DNA of 64,000 bases from JBBIRG01 sp964410965. GTDB taxonomy: Bacteria; CLD3; SB21; JBBIRG01. Both the position numbers and the translations under genes were made by a program. Positions 26,422 through 36,176 of this stretch are shown in pieces. A model generated the notes under the pieces. That model did no database searches, was not told the DNA's origin, and saw only the letters and a program-made list of their open reading frames with translations. Each line of letters opens with the position of its first letter. The stretch's first letter is position 1. Where the stretch lies: the NCBI GenBank assembly GCA_964410965.1, contig CAYPIY010000001.1, positions 589,260 through 653,259 of the forward strand, read 5' to 3'.

Positions 26422-28095
26422 ATGAAAAAACCGTTATTTTTCCTATTGCTGTTCTTCACATGCGGATGCGGAGTCAGGGAAAACGCGGATCTTATATTAT
26501 TAAATGGAAATGTAATCACGCTCGATTCTTCGGATTCCCGCGTAGAAGCGCTGGCGATCCGGAACGGACGCATCATCGCAACCGGCTCCAACTTGGATAT
26601 CCGCAGCCGGTATGCATCCATGCGGGCCGAAGACCTGGAGGGGAGCACAGTGCTGCCTGGATTCACCGACTCTCACATTCATATGCTTTCCCTGGGCCGT
26701 TTTCTGGAGCGGCTCAGTTTAAAAGAGACACGGTCGTACACTGATGTTCTGGACAGCGTCAGGCAGAGGGCCGCCGTCACCCCGAAGAACCGATGGATTC
26801 ACGGACGCGGATGGGACCAGAATTTGTGGCCGGATAAAAATTTTCCATCGAATGAGACATTAAACGCCGTTTCCCGGGATCATTACGTCCTCCTCAAACG
26901 CGTGGACGGGCATGCCGTGCTGGTCAATGACAATGTCCTGAATCTGGCTGGAATTTCACCGAAAACGCCTGATCCTCCCGGCGGAAAAATTTTAAGGGAT
27001 GCACACGGTAAGCCAACCGGCGTATTGATCGACAATGCCGCGGATATGATCATCCCTTTCATACCTACGGCCACAGCGAACGAAAACAGGGAATCCCTCA
27101 GGCTGGCTTTCAATCATTGTCTTGAGAACGGAATTACTTCGGTGCATGACGCCGGGATCGACAGCGCGAACCTGGCGATCTATCATGATCTCGGCAGAAA
27201 AAAACAACTCCCATTGAGAATATACGCGATGCTGGAATACTCGGATCGGGCTCTGGTCGGGCGTTTTCTGGACGAAGGCCCTGCACTCGGATTATATGAC
27301 GGGTTTCTGACCGTACGATCCGTCAAGCTGTACGCGGACGGCGCTCTTGGATCACGCGGAGCCGCACTGCTGGAAGCGTACTCCGACGATACACAAAGCC
27401 GCGGCCTGATCGTCACCCCTCATGATGATTTGTCCGGAATCGCAAAACGTTCATTGGACCGGGGATTTCAGTTATGCACGCACGCGATCGGCGATTCCGG
27501 TAACCGCTTCATCCTTACTGTTTACGAATTTGTCCTTTCCGGCGCGAAACTGGATTTTGATTCCGTGAGATGGCGTATCGAACACGCTCAGGTCATTCAT
27601 CCGGATGATTTCAAACGGTTCGGATCAAGCGGGATCATCGCGTCCGTACAGCCGACACACTGCACTTCGGACATGGTTTGGGCGGAACAGCGGCTGGGTC
27701 CGGAACGAGTCAAAGGAGCGTATGCCTGGCGATCCCTGATTGAAAGCGGGGCGCGTTTGTGCCTGGGATCGGACGCTCCGGTGGAATCCTGCAGTCCGCT
27801 ATGGGGAATTTATTCCGCCGTCACGCGACAGGACCATGCAGGAAATCCGGCCAGGGGATGGTATGCTGATCAAATAATGTCCATCCATGAAGCGGTCAGA
27901 GGATATACGGTTAACTCGGCCTATGCGGCGTTTGAGGATCATATGAAAGGTACGATCGAAAAGGGCAAATTCGCGGACCTTGTGGTGCTGTCAGACGATA
28001 TCACGAAGATCAGGCCTTCTGAAATATTGACTGCGAAAATCCGCATGACCCTTGTGAACGGAAAGGTGATGTACCGGAAGAAAAGCGGAACGTAA
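26422..28095 (+). CDS. YtcJ-like amidohydrolase lipoprotein
   Basis: This 557-residue Amidohydro_3-family metal-dependent hydrolase begins with a lipoprotein signal (Cys14 or Cys16 after a Phe/Leu-rich helix). Metal-site motifs are in order: DSHIHM, VKLYADGALGSRGA, CTHAIGD, EHAQ and LGSDAPV. A C-terminal beta part (KGKFADLVVLSDD) completes the composite sandwich domain. Members hydrolyse C-N bonds of amides or formamides; the natural substrate is unknown. It lies 54 bp after the antiporter gene with a weak ribosome binding site and may be its own unit. Confidence 0.93.
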   Translation: MKKPLFFLLLFFTCGCGVRENADLILLNGNVITLDSSDSRVEALAIRNGRIIATGSNLDIRSRYASMRAEDLEGSTVLPGFTDSHIHMLSLGRFLERLSLKETRSYTDVLDSVRQRAAVTPKNRWIHGRGWDQNLWPDKNFPSNETLNAVSRDHYVLLKRVDGHAVLVNDNVLNLAGISPKTPDPPGGKILRDAHGKPTGVLIDNAADMIIPFIPTATANENRESLRLAFNHCLENGITSVHDAGIDSANLAIYHDLGRKKQLPLRIYAMLEYSDRALVGRFLDEGPALGLYDGFLTVRSVKLYADGALGSRGAALLEAYSDDTQSRGLIVTPHDDLSGIAKRSLDRGFQLCTHAIGDSGNRFILTVYEFVLSGAKLDFDSVRWRIEHAQVIHPDDFKRFGSSGIIASVQPTHCTSDMVWAEQRLGPERVKGAYAWRSLIESGARLCLGSDAPVESCSPLWGIYSAVTRQDHAGNPARGWYADQIMSIHEAVRGYTVNSAYAAFEDHMKGTIEKGKFADLVVLSDDITKIRPSEILTAKIRMTLVNGKVMYRKKSGT

Positions 28096-28182
28096 CATTT
28101 CAGCCGTGCCGTCTTGTACAACCCTTGTGAACAGACGATCCAAACCATTCCGGAAATCCAAAACCATAAGAAAATTTTTTTA

Positions 28183-28210
28183 TTGACTTTAAGTAAAAAA
28201 AAAATAAATT
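28183..28210 (+). promoter_or_regulatory. Possible tRNA operon promoter
   Basis: TTGACT (28183-28188) is followed by an A-rich spacer and TAAATT (28205-28210), 16 bp apart, about 75 bp before tRNA-Thr. The -10 match is weak, so the exact position is uncertain. Confidence 0.35.
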
Positions 28211-28283
28211 ATAAATCTGATTTTATCATGCACTTATCTTTGATGAAGTCATCATAGGATCAGAAATGGTTTTTGAAAATTTT

Positions 28284-28356
<73 letters not shown>

Positions 28357-28402
28357 CAGCTTTAAGAATATGCGTTCTTAAAATTTAGATTTTTTTTGCA
28401 AC

Positions 28403-28486
28403 GGGCAGTTGGCGGAGTGGTCAATCGCAACAGACTGTAAATCTGTCGGGCTAAGCCCTACGGAGGTTCAAATCCTTCACTGCCCA
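28403..28486 (+). tRNA. tRNA-Tyr (GTA)
   Basis: An 84-nt class II tRNA with a long variable arm (CGGGCTAAGCCCTACG). The acceptor GGGCAGT pairs with ACTGCCC, the anticodon arm ACAGA-CTGTAAA-TCTGT gives GTA, and the T-loop region is GGTTCAAATCC. CCA is not encoded. It lies 46 bp after tRNA-Thr. Confidence 0.98.
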
Positions 28487-28488
28487 CG

Positions 28489-28520
28489 AAAAGGTATCGA
28501 TGTAAATCGGTACCTTTTTT
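28489..28520 (+). terminator. Terminator of the tRNA unit
   Basis: AAAAGGTATCGAT (28489-28501) pairs with ATCGGTACCTTTT (28506-28518) around a GTAA loop, followed by more T. It begins 3 nt after tRNA-Tyr. Confidence 0.85.
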
Positions 28521-28634
28521 CATTTTACGTCAATCGCAATCCTGATGAGTTTGCTAATAATGAGGTTAAGCCCGGAGTTTATACCGCCAAAAGCGGGAGA
28601 GGTTCTGCACCGAGGCGCATCCGCCTCAGGCGGA

Positions 28635-28697
28635 AAATCCTTCACTGCCCACCAAAAGGTATCGATGAAAATCGCTACCTTTTTCATTTTTAGTCAT
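28635..28697 (+). repeat. Duplicate of the tRNA-Tyr 3' end plus terminator
   Basis: This stretch repeats 28470-28532 with few differences: the last 17 nt of tRNA-Tyr (AAATCCTTCACTGCCCA) and the terminator hairpin (28654-28661 with 28676-28683, then T-rich). The 5' part of the tRNA is missing, so it is not a functional tRNA. The spacing between copies is 165 bp. The layout resembles either a local tandem duplication or an old integration scar at a tRNA 3' end; no integrase is present. Confidence 0.8.
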
Positions 28698-29398
28698 TCA
28701 TTTTTGATTATTGGAGATAATAATCGGACTAAGCTCCCGACTTGTCGGAATAGCATTCGGACACAGATTCGGAAGTAAATAAGAAGTTTTTATCATGAAA
28801 TTACCTTTGGAAATTTTTTCGAAATAACCGTTGCGCTACAATTCATGCTGTTGTTCAGGCAATGAATCTCTTCTTTTGGGTTTTAAAATACTGATTGCGG
28901 TTGTGAAGTGTTCAATTCGTTTCACGTATACAAAATACGAAATGCCGATGGATTCTTTTGCTCAATAATTGCGTAAATTTATTGATTACGGAGGATATTT
29001 TCAATTCAAGAGGTTTTGACAGAAGGACCAATCGTATATCGTGTTCATTCGGGTCAATTCCGGGTCAGAAAACGATTGGAAATGAATCATTCTGAATGAA
29101 AACCTGCAATCATAAAAAAGGGGATTTTATCCGTCCCGAGTATCATGAAGGATCGGAAATAGAGATTATCATTTATTTTGCAGTATTCGATACGTTCCGA
29201 TAGCAAAGCAATTGGAACAACTCAGATGGACAATTTTTTGCTTTTTGGCAGACCTTTTAGATAAAACACGGAATCGTTTTACTTTCATAGAAAAAAATGA
29301 TATACCCGGACTTTCTACAGACGATATAATCATCATTTTTTTCGTTTTTTTGAACCGTTTTTATCGTAAAACCTTATTATTTTAATCTTGAAAAACGA
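28698..29398. other. Gene-free AT-rich intergenic region
   Basis: About 700 bp without a convincing gene on either strand: no reading frame with a plausible start and ribosome binding site, and no recognisable domain. Several long T and A runs occur near 29240-29380. Confidence 0.6.
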
Positions 29399-29427
29399 TT
29401 GACCGGCATTGTGAAATTATTTAGATT
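29399..29427 (+). promoter_or_regulatory. Sigma-70-type promoter of addAB
   Basis: TTGACC (29399-29404), a 17-bp spacer and TAGATT (29422-29427) lie 36 bp before the addA start codon. An AGGAG box follows at 29452-29456. Confidence 0.5.
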
Positions 29428-29462
29428 TTTCATAACTTGTCAGTCTAAATCAGGAGAAAATC

Positions 29463-32400
29463 ATGTCCCAGATCAACACCCGGAAAAAACCGCTGGAAAG
29501 AGACGACTCCATTCAGCTTCCGGCCGTGGATATCATTTCCGCTTCGGCGGGATCGGGCAAGACGCATACCATGGCCATGCGGTTTACGCAGTTCCTGCTT
29601 TCTTCAAAGATACCGAACCATGACCTGAAACAGATCCTCGCCATCACGTTCACGAACCTGGCGGCCAAGGAACTGAAGGAACGCCTGATCCTCACGCTGA
29701 AAAACCTGGCGCTGAAAGACAAGAAAACAACAGATTATTTTACGGATATCATTTCAATTCCCAGAGACCAGATTCCCGCAAAAGCTGAACGTGTGCTGGA
29801 GACCATGCTGATCCGGTACAGCGACCTGCAGGTGAAAACCATCGACAGCTTTTTCACTCAGGTGTTCCGCTCGTCCGCTCATGACTACGGGCTCTACGCC
29901 GACTGCGATATCACGTTCCAGCCGCAAAACATTCTCGAACACGCTTTCGAAGAATTGTCGAAAAACATTTATAAAAAAGATACCCTGCGTCATCATATCG
30001 AACAACTGATCGGCATTTTAAAGGAACAACGGACAAGTAATCAAAAATATCCATGGGATCCTTTTCAAAATATTCAGGATAAGATAATCAGATTCTATAA
30101 ATCATTACAGAAACAAAAGGGGCTACTGATACAGGAATCTCAAAATCATCTGTTAACTGAAAAGAAAAACCGTTTAACAGAAATTGCGTCCGAATTATTG
30201 CAGATTATCAATGACACGGGTCTTGAAGTATATAGTAATGCTGAAAAGCAATTAAAGAACGCAATGCTGGGTGATTTCGATAAAATTATTAATAACAAAC
30301 TCTATCCTTCATTATTTAAAGACAAACAGAAAAAGGACAAAAGACCCCTTTTAAAAGAAGAATACATCGGGCTTCACAGGCAATTCAATGAACATTGCAT
30401 AAAATATATCTGTCTTTTTTCACAAAATTACTATTATCCATACATCGCCGTTTACAGCGAACTGACGGAGTATATCAAACGGACACAGCGCAATCTCGAC
30501 GAAGTCGCGCTCGACGACCTTCACCAGTACATCACCAGTACGTTATCGGGAGTTGTTCAATCCAAAGCGGACATCATCGCCTCGGTATATGAACGCTTAG
30601 GCGAGACGATCTGCCATTACATGATCGACGAATTCCAGGACACGGCGCCGGTGCATTGGAACAACCTTTTCCCGCTGATCGAAAACACGCTGGCCGGCAA
30701 AGGAAGCCTTTTCATCGTAGGCGACACCAAACAGTCCATGTACGCTTTCAACGACGCGGACTGGCGGATTTTGAAAGGTTTGACGGAAAGTATCGCGTTT
30801 CCTTCAGCTCAGGACAATTATTCCGTCAGCCATTTGCAGGACAATTACCGCAGCGGCGGGGCGATTGTCGAATTCAACCTCCACCTGTTCCAGGAACATA
30901 TCCCTTCATTGTACGCGAACAGTACCGATAAAAAGAAAATATCCATACACCAAAAAAACAAAGAAGCTCTTAAAGCCGGAGGTCTGATTGATTATGTCCA
31001 AAATCCGCTGGACGATAAAAAAAACAAGGGATATGTCAGCGTTCAGTTGTTTGAAACCATAGAAACGTATAAAACAGAATTAGTCAATACGATCGCAGAA
31101 TTAAAAAAACGGGGAGCGCCGCTGAAAGAGATAGCTGTCCTGACTCGCCGGAACGAAGATATCATCGACATCAGCGAAACGCTCAGGATCGCCGGAATCG
31201 ACTGCGTTTCCTACAGCAGTCTCGACATACGTAAGCAGGCGCTGACCGCCGGCGTCTTTACGCTGCTCGCCTTCCTCGATTCTCCCGTCGATAACCTCGC
31301 GTTCGGCCGGTTCCTTCTGAGCGACCTATTCGTAAAAGCGTCCGGAAAACCCGCCGATGCATGGCGCGATTTCATTTTCAGGAACCGCGGTAAAAATCTG
31401 TATACGGCTTTCCGGGAAGAACAGGAAATACTTTGGAACTTATTTTTCGGCGAACTGTACAAAAAGACCGGTTACCTGACGCCGTATGACCTTGTTTGCG
31501 AAATTTTCACAACGTTCCGCCTGTATAAAAATTTCTCCGATGAAACCGCCACACTGACGAAATTTCTCGAAACCGTGAAAGAATTCGATAAAAACGGACG
31601 CGGAACCCTCAAGGAATTCCTCGCGTTTTCGGAGGATGACAAGGACGATTCATGGAATATCATCGTTTCGCCCGACTTCGACGCCGTCCGCCTCATGACC
31701 ATCCATAAAGCCAAGGGACTGAACTTTGGATTTGTTATCGCCGTATTCTTCGATGAAAATAGAAAAGGCGGAGAAAAAATGTATTTCAATGAGAACGACG
31801 ATAAAGTTCAAATACTCCGAATGACTTCAAGAATACCGCAACGAATCGATGATTATTCGAAATTCATTGATTGCGAAGATCATGAATACGCTTTCATAAA
31901 AGAGATTTATGACCGGCAGGAGCAAACGGATCTGGTCGAATGGTATAATCTCCGCTATGTCGCTCTGACCCGTCCGAAAAATGAATTGTATGTTTATGGG
32001 GTTAACAGAAAGGATGAAAATAAAACCGATCCGACGGAACCGGATGAACCTGTAACTGAAAATGTAATTGAAAAGGCGGATCCCCTGGACTGGCTCGACG
32101 TAACTGAAAAAATACTCGGAACAAAAGCTGAAATCAAAAAAGACGACAAACCCGCACCCCGCATTCTGCAACCCCTGTTCCCGGAAACGGTCAGCATACA
32201 GGAGAATTTCATCTTTCACAAAATCAGGAACAACGAACGGTACCGCGGCGATAATATCCATTTCGTGCTGTCGAAAACCGAAACCCTTGCCGCTGACCCG
32301 GAAAAACAGCTCCGCGAATTGGCCGGGAAATACGCGCTTCCTCGGGATTGCAGTCTCAAAGACGCCGATTTTAAAGCCATGTCCGGTTTATTGCTGATGC

Positions 32401-32678
32401 CGGAAATGCGGACGTATTTCGAGGAACAGCCCGGAAGAGTCATACGCAACGAACTGGATTACATTGACACCGAAGGCACACACCGCATCGACCGCCTCGT
32501 TGCTGATCCCGACGAAGTCACTATCATCGACTATAAGACCGGCGAAACCGACGATCCCGTAAAATATGAAAAGCAGATCCGAAGTTACATGGATTTCGCG
32601 CGGGCCTTTTACCCGGGCCGGTCCGTGAAGGGAATTCTCGCTTACATCGACCAGAAAACCATCAGGGTGATATCATGA
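29463..32678 (+). CDS. addA: AddA-like UvrD-family helicase-nuclease
   Basis: This 1,071-residue ATP-dependent helicase/exonuclease subunit processes double-strand breaks for RecA. It shows Walker A SASAGSGKT (26-34), TFTNLAAKEL (motif Ia), a UvrD motif II region IDEFQDTAPVHW, GDTKQSMYAFNDAD (motif III), LMTIHKAKGLNFGFVI and YVALTRPKNELY (motifs V-VI), and a C-terminal PD-(D/E)XK nuclease core with D1023 and K1025 in IDYKTGE. The stop overlaps the addB start (ATGA). The segment at 30000-30450 (residues about 180-330) is clearly more AT- and Lys/Asn-rich than the rest, which fits a variable insertion in the 1B region. The Bacteroidota-type divergent sequence could also be labelled RecB-like. 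Confidence 0.92.
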   Translation: MSQINTRKKPLERDDSIQLPAVDIISASAGSGKTHTMAMRFTQFLLSSKIPNHDLKQILAITFTNLAAKELKERLILTLKNLALKDKKTTDYFTDIISIPRDQIPAKAERVLETMLIRYSDLQVKTIDSFFTQVFRSSAHDYGLYADCDITFQPQNILEHAFEELSKNIYKKDTLRHHIEQLIGILKEQRTSNQKYPWDPFQNIQDKIIRFYKSLQKQKGLLIQESQNHLLTEKKNRLTEIASELLQIINDTGLEVYSNAEKQLKNAMLGDFDKIINNKLYPSLFKDKQKKDKRPLLKEEYIGLHRQFNEHCIKYICLFSQNYYYPYIAVYSELTEYIKRTQRNLDEVALDDLHQYITSTLSGVVQSKADIIASVYERLGETICHYMIDEFQDTAPVHWNNLFPLIENTLAGKGSLFIVGDTKQSMYAFNDADWRILKGLTESIAFPSAQDNYSVSHLQDNYRSGGAIVEFNLHLFQEHIPSLYANSTDKKKISIHQKNKEALKAGGLIDYVQNPLDDKKNKGYVSVQLFETIETYKTELVNTIAELKKRGAPLKEIAVLTRRNEDIIDISETLRIAGIDCVSYSSLDIRKQALTAGVFTLLAFLDSPVDNLAFGRFLLSDLFVKASGKPADAWRDFIFRNRGKNLYTAFREEQEILWNLFFGELYKKTGYLTPYDLVCEIFTTFRLYKNFSDETATLTKFLETVKEFDKNGRGTLKEFLAFSEDDKDDSWNIIVSPDFDAVRLMTIHKAKGLNFGFVIAVFFDENRKGGEKMYFNENDDKVQILRMTSRIPQRIDDYSKFIDCEDHEYAFIKEIYDRQEQTDLVEWYNLRYVALTRPKNELYVYGVNRKDENKTDPTEPDEPVTENVIEKADPLDWLDVTEKILGTKAEIKKDDKPAPRILQPLFPETVSIQENFIFHKIRNNERYRGDNIHFVLSKTETLAADPEKQLRELAGKYALPRDCSLKDADFKAMSGLLLMPEMRTYFEEQPGRVIRNELDYIDTEGTHRIDRLVADPDEVTIIDYKTGETDDPVKYEKQIRSYMDFARAFYPGRSVKGILAYIDQKTIRVIS

Positions 32679-35479
32679 AGCAGGTACAATTATTCAAAGG
32701 CCGTCACGACCTTATCGAAGAAATACTCGCGACCATCGATCCCGGCGTAAATGATTTTTCAAACCTGCTGGTGGTATTCCCCGGAAAACGCCCGCCTCAT
32801 TTCCTGCGGAAAGAACTGGCGCGGAAAGCAGGCAAACCGGTGATTCCACCCGTTACTTATTCCATGGACACTTTCATTGACGACCTGTATTATAACCGGC
32901 TGAACCGGACAAGCAAATTGTTCGGCGGTCTGGACGCCGTATCGTTACTGCACGACCTGTACATGAGCGATTGCCCAGTGCGCCTGACCAACGACGCGTT
33001 CGGGACATTCGACCGTTTCCTGCCGGTGGGTTTCCGGTTGCTCGAAGCGCTGGAGGAACTGTACATCGAGAACATTTCGTGGAAAAACGATATCTCAGCC
33101 GTTTCGCCAGAACCTATGATCCTGAAGCATTTGTACAAACCATTTTACGATTATCTGAATGAGAAAATTCTCTGCACACGGGCTGTGCGTTACCGGGAAG
33201 CGGCGGAACACATCGCTGAAGCCGGGCTTGAATCGTTCACGAAAATCATATTCGCCGGTTTTTTCACGATGACGGCATCCGAACGCATGATCGTAAAGCA
33301 TCTGCTGGAACATCCGGATTTCTTCCTGTTCCTGCAGGATGGCGAAGGCATTGAAGAACTGATCAATCAGCTGAAAATCAAACCCGAAGAGAAAACATTC
33401 CCCGCCCGCGAACCGGATATTTATATTTACCAGAGCGCCGACGCGCACGATGAAATATTCCTGCTAAGCCGCGTCCTCAGCGAAACACCGAAAAGCGAAC
33501 TCGTTCATGAAAAGAACGTGATTGTGCTTCCCGCGCGGGATCACTTGTTCCCTCTTCTTCGCAACGGCCTTCCGGGATTCAGCGAGGACGATTACAACGT
33601 TTCGCTCGGCTATCCTCTGATCCGTACGCCGGTAGCCGCGTTTCTGAACATCATACTCGAATCGGTCAGCCGCCGGCAGGAAGAGCGGTTCCGCGCCTCC
33701 GATTACCTGTCGCTGCTTCTGCATCCCTACGCGAAGAACACCAAAGCGACGCCCGAAGGCCGCACCGACATCACGCGCATACTCTGCCATACCGCCGAAG
33801 AAGAATTCTTCGATAAAAAGTCGCGCATGTATTTCACGCTTGAAGAAATCGAGAACGACGACCCGTTCTTTGAAGCAGCGCTGAAACGGATCCGACGCAT
33901 CGATACAGAAATAACCAAAGACGTACTGCGGGCGCTGCTGATAAAAATCCATGACCGCACGCTACGGCCGTTCCTGAATATAAATAATATATCAAGTTTC
34001 GCGGACCAATGCCTCGACGTGATTTCGTATCTGAATGACGAAACCACGGCAGGCCGGCACCCGTTTTTCAGCCAGTTCGTTCCGCACGTGGTGCAGGCGA
34101 TCGAAACGATGAAAGGCGAATCAGCCGGAACGAAGTCATTCAGTGATGCGGAGGCATACCGGCGTTTGCTGCATTATTTCCTGCGTTCGGGGCAGGCGGC
34201 TTTTACCGGCACGCCGGTGAAAGGCCTGCAGGTGCTGGGACTGCTGGAAACGCGGAACCTGAGTTTTCAGCGGGCCTATATTCTCGATGTGAACGAGGAT
34301 GTTCTTCCTCCAGCGCCCGGGACTGACCCGTTCCTTCCGCAGACCGTTCGCCGTTCGCTGAAACTGCCGGGAACCGACCACGCGCAGAAAGCCGCCTTAT
34401 ATTATTTTTCCGTGCTGAAGCAGAACGCCGGCGAACTGCACCTGTTCCATATCAGCAACAACGACGCCATACGGAGCCGGTTCATTGAGGAATACCTGTG
34501 GCAGAAGCAGAAAGCCGCAGGCCGGGCGGACGGAGAGGAACAGCTGATTACCTGTTCATCGGGCACATTCCGGCTGTCGCGCTCTCGCCCCGAACCCATT
34601 CCGAACAGCGCTGCGTATGCGGAAATGCTGAAGACTTTTAATTTCTCCGCTTCCATGCTTCAAACTTATCTGGCCTGCGGCCTGCAGTTCTTTTACCGGT
34701 ACATCCTGAATCTCTACGAAAAGGAAACCACCGATGAAAGCGTTGAAGCTTTAGATACTGGAAAACTGGTTCATGAAATCCTCCGTAATTTCTTTGGTAT
34801 CCGAAGGAATATATCCGCGGAAATCCTGCGAAGTGAAGAACTGGATGCGTGCATTGACGCTGAATTCGGAAAATATTTTGGCGCGCAGGAATCTGGGCGC
34901 ATCCTTCTGATCAAAAACCAGGTGCGACGGCGGCTTAGCGAATTCCTCGATCAATACCAGACTTCGCGCCCGGCAACGATCACCGGTCTTGAAGATAAGT
35001 TATCCGTACAATTCGGTGACTATAAACTGAACGGCCGGTTCGACCGCATCGAAACGCGCGGTGATAAAATCTGGATACTCGATTACAAGACTTCCTCCGG
35101 AAATGACATACGTTCCGCTTTAGAACAATTCGATCTGAACGATCCCGATAAACTGGCGCAACTGATACAGCTTGCCATTTATTGGGTAATCTATGCGACG
35201 CTGAAAGAAAAGTCCCCGGAAACGATTGTTCCCGCCTATCTTTTCTTCGGCGATAACACTTTCGGTGAAAATTCTGAAGTACGGCTGATCCGCAGTCAGC
35301 CCACCCCGGCGGAACAGTATGAGGAATACAAAACGAAAATCACAGCGCTGCTCGACCGCATCACCAATCCCGAAGAAGCGTTCTGCCCGCCGGAAGAAAA
35401 AAAACTGAGGGACTGTTGCCCTTACTGCGAATTCAGTACGATCTGCGGCACGCAGTGGATTAAGAAGGGGTGGGGGTGA
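32675..35479 (+). CDS. addB: AddB-like PD-(D/E)XK nuclease with Fe-S cluster motif
   Basis: The 934-residue partner of AddA has an inactivated-helicase N-terminal part (LLVVFPGKRPPHFLRKEL without a Walker A lysine motif) and a C-terminal nuclease. Nuclease motifs are GKLVHEILR, FDRIETRGDKIWILDYKTSS. Cysteines in ACGLQFFYRY and in CPYCEFSTIC near the C-terminus match the four-cysteine iron-sulfur staple of AddB nucleases. The gene overlaps addA by 4 bp, so the two subunits should be made in equal amounts. Confidence 0.92.
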   Translation: MKQVQLFKGRHDLIEEILATIDPGVNDFSNLLVVFPGKRPPHFLRKELARKAGKPVIPPVTYSMDTFIDDLYYNRLNRTSKLFGGLDAVSLLHDLYMSDCPVRLTNDAFGTFDRFLPVGFRLLEALEELYIENISWKNDISAVSPEPMILKHLYKPFYDYLNEKILCTRAVRYREAAEHIAEAGLESFTKIIFAGFFTMTASERMIVKHLLEHPDFFLFLQDGEGIEELINQLKIKPEEKTFPAREPDIYIYQSADAHDEIFLLSRVLSETPKSELVHEKNVIVLPARDHLFPLLRNGLPGFSEDDYNVSLGYPLIRTPVAAFLNIILESVSRRQEERFRASDYLSLLLHPYAKNTKATPEGRTDITRILCHTAEEEFFDKKSRMYFTLEEIENDDPFFEAALKRIRRIDTEITKDVLRALLIKIHDRTLRPFLNINNISSFADQCLDVISYLNDETTAGRHPFFSQFVPHVVQAIETMKGESAGTKSFSDAEAYRRLLHYFLRSGQAAFTGTPVKGLQVLGLLETRNLSFQRAYILDVNEDVLPPAPGTDPFLPQTVRRSLKLPGTDHAQKAALYYFSVLKQNAGELHLFHISNNDAIRSRFIEEYLWQKQKAAGRADGEEQLITCSSGTFRLSRSRPEPIPNSAAYAEMLKTFNFSASMLQTYLACGLQFFYRYILNLYEKETTDESVEALDTGKLVHEILRNFFGIRRNISAEILRSEELDACIDAEFGKYFGAQESGRILLIKNQVRRRLSEFLDQYQTSRPATITGLEDKLSVQFGDYKLNGRFDRIETRGDKIWILDYKTSSGNDIRSALEQFDLNDPDKLAQLIQLAIYWVIYATLKEKSPETIVPAYLFFGDNTFGENSEVRLIRSQPTPAEQYEEYKTKITALLDRITNPEEAFCPPEEKKLRDCCPYCEFSTICGTQWIKKGWG

Positions 35480-35795
35480 GAAGGAAACAATAACTGCTTA
35501 ATTTTTATTGGCTAAATAATCTCTAAGACAGAAATCGTCACATACTCAGGTTACAAAAACATGTTAAAAGGAAAAAAGCCCCACTTAGGTATCGTTCCAT
35601 ATGACAACAATTCAGGCCTGCTGCGCCTTCGGAACGCGGGAAAATTTTCAGTAGACTGCTTTCTGCAAATCCGTAAAAATACACGTTCGGTATTTCTTAC
35701 AAGAATTTTTATACCGGATGCTTAAAGATAGCATACCATTCCTGCCAAAAGCACTATTTTAAGGGTTTTGTGGTTATTTTCATCGCATATAGGTA
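35480..35795. other. Intergenic region without a supported gene
   Basis: A 54-codon frame (35561-35725, plus) exists but lacks a good ribosome binding site and any recognisable motif. Otherwise nothing is seen before the promoter at 35796. Confidence 0.5.
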
Positions 35796-35824
35796 TTGAC
35801 AAACAATTTATATTTTTGTATCTT
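35796..35824 (+). promoter_or_regulatory. Sigma-70-type promoter
   Basis: A consensus TTGACA (35796-35801), exactly 17 bp of AT-rich spacer and TATCTT (35819-35824). It would start a transcript about 350 nt before the small membrane-protein gene at 36177. Confidence 0.7.
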
Positions 35825-35829
35825 GGCGG

Positions 35830-36165
35830 CATTGAGTGACAGAACAATAGAAAAACATAAAGCGATTCAGTACAACCGATGTGCGGAATGTTTTATAAAC
35901 AAGATTTGGCAGCAAGGGTTTTACGGAATGTAGCGGCCTGTTCGATTTTCTCTGAGGTTGAATCATGTTTTTACGATTATTTTTCAACAACAGGGCCGCA
36001 GGTTCGGTCCCCGGGAAAGTGTACAATTGGCTGTAATGCCTTGATTTTAAAAGCGTAAACGGCATTTTGCGGAACACTCCAGATCCTATGGTCCGGTGTT
36101 CAAGTCCCTGAGGGTCCTCAAGTAACAAACTGATTCCAATGGGATCAGCTTCTTTCACTGAAAAC
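35830..36165 (+). ncRNA. Candidate structured leader RNA or small RNA of unknown family
   Basis: Several helices can be drawn by eye: GCGGCCTGTT (35933-35942) with AACAGGGCCGC (35989-35999, one bulge) enclosing GTTGAA/TTCAAC (35957-35962 with 35983-35988); AATGCC/GGCATT (36035-36040 with 36061-36066); GAACAC/GTGTTC (36072-36077 with 36096-36101); and CTGATTCC/GGGATCAG (36130-36137 with 36141-36148). It does not match the tmRNA, RNase P, SRP or cobalamin patterns I know. It lies between a good promoter and the ribosome binding site of a small gene, so a regulatory leader or a processed RNA is possible. Confidence 0.4.
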
Positions 36166-36176
36166 GGAGAACAGTC

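Noticed and set aside
28409..28693. 94-codon plus-strand frame over the tRNA-Tyr gene
   Set aside because: It is a translation of tRNA-Tyr, its terminator and the duplicate; repeated peptide words come from the DNA duplication.
35561..35725. 54-codon plus-strand frame as a possible precursor peptide
   Set aside because: No suitable ribosome binding site, no leader/core pattern, and more than 1 kb from the PqqD-like gene behind a different promoter.
35808..36158. 116-codon minus-strand frame
   Set aside because: GTG start, no ribosome binding site, no domain; it lies opposite the candidate structured RNA.
35830..36165. Candidate RNA as tmRNA, RNase P RNA or SRP RNA
   Set aside because: None of the conserved core sequences of these RNAs could be found.
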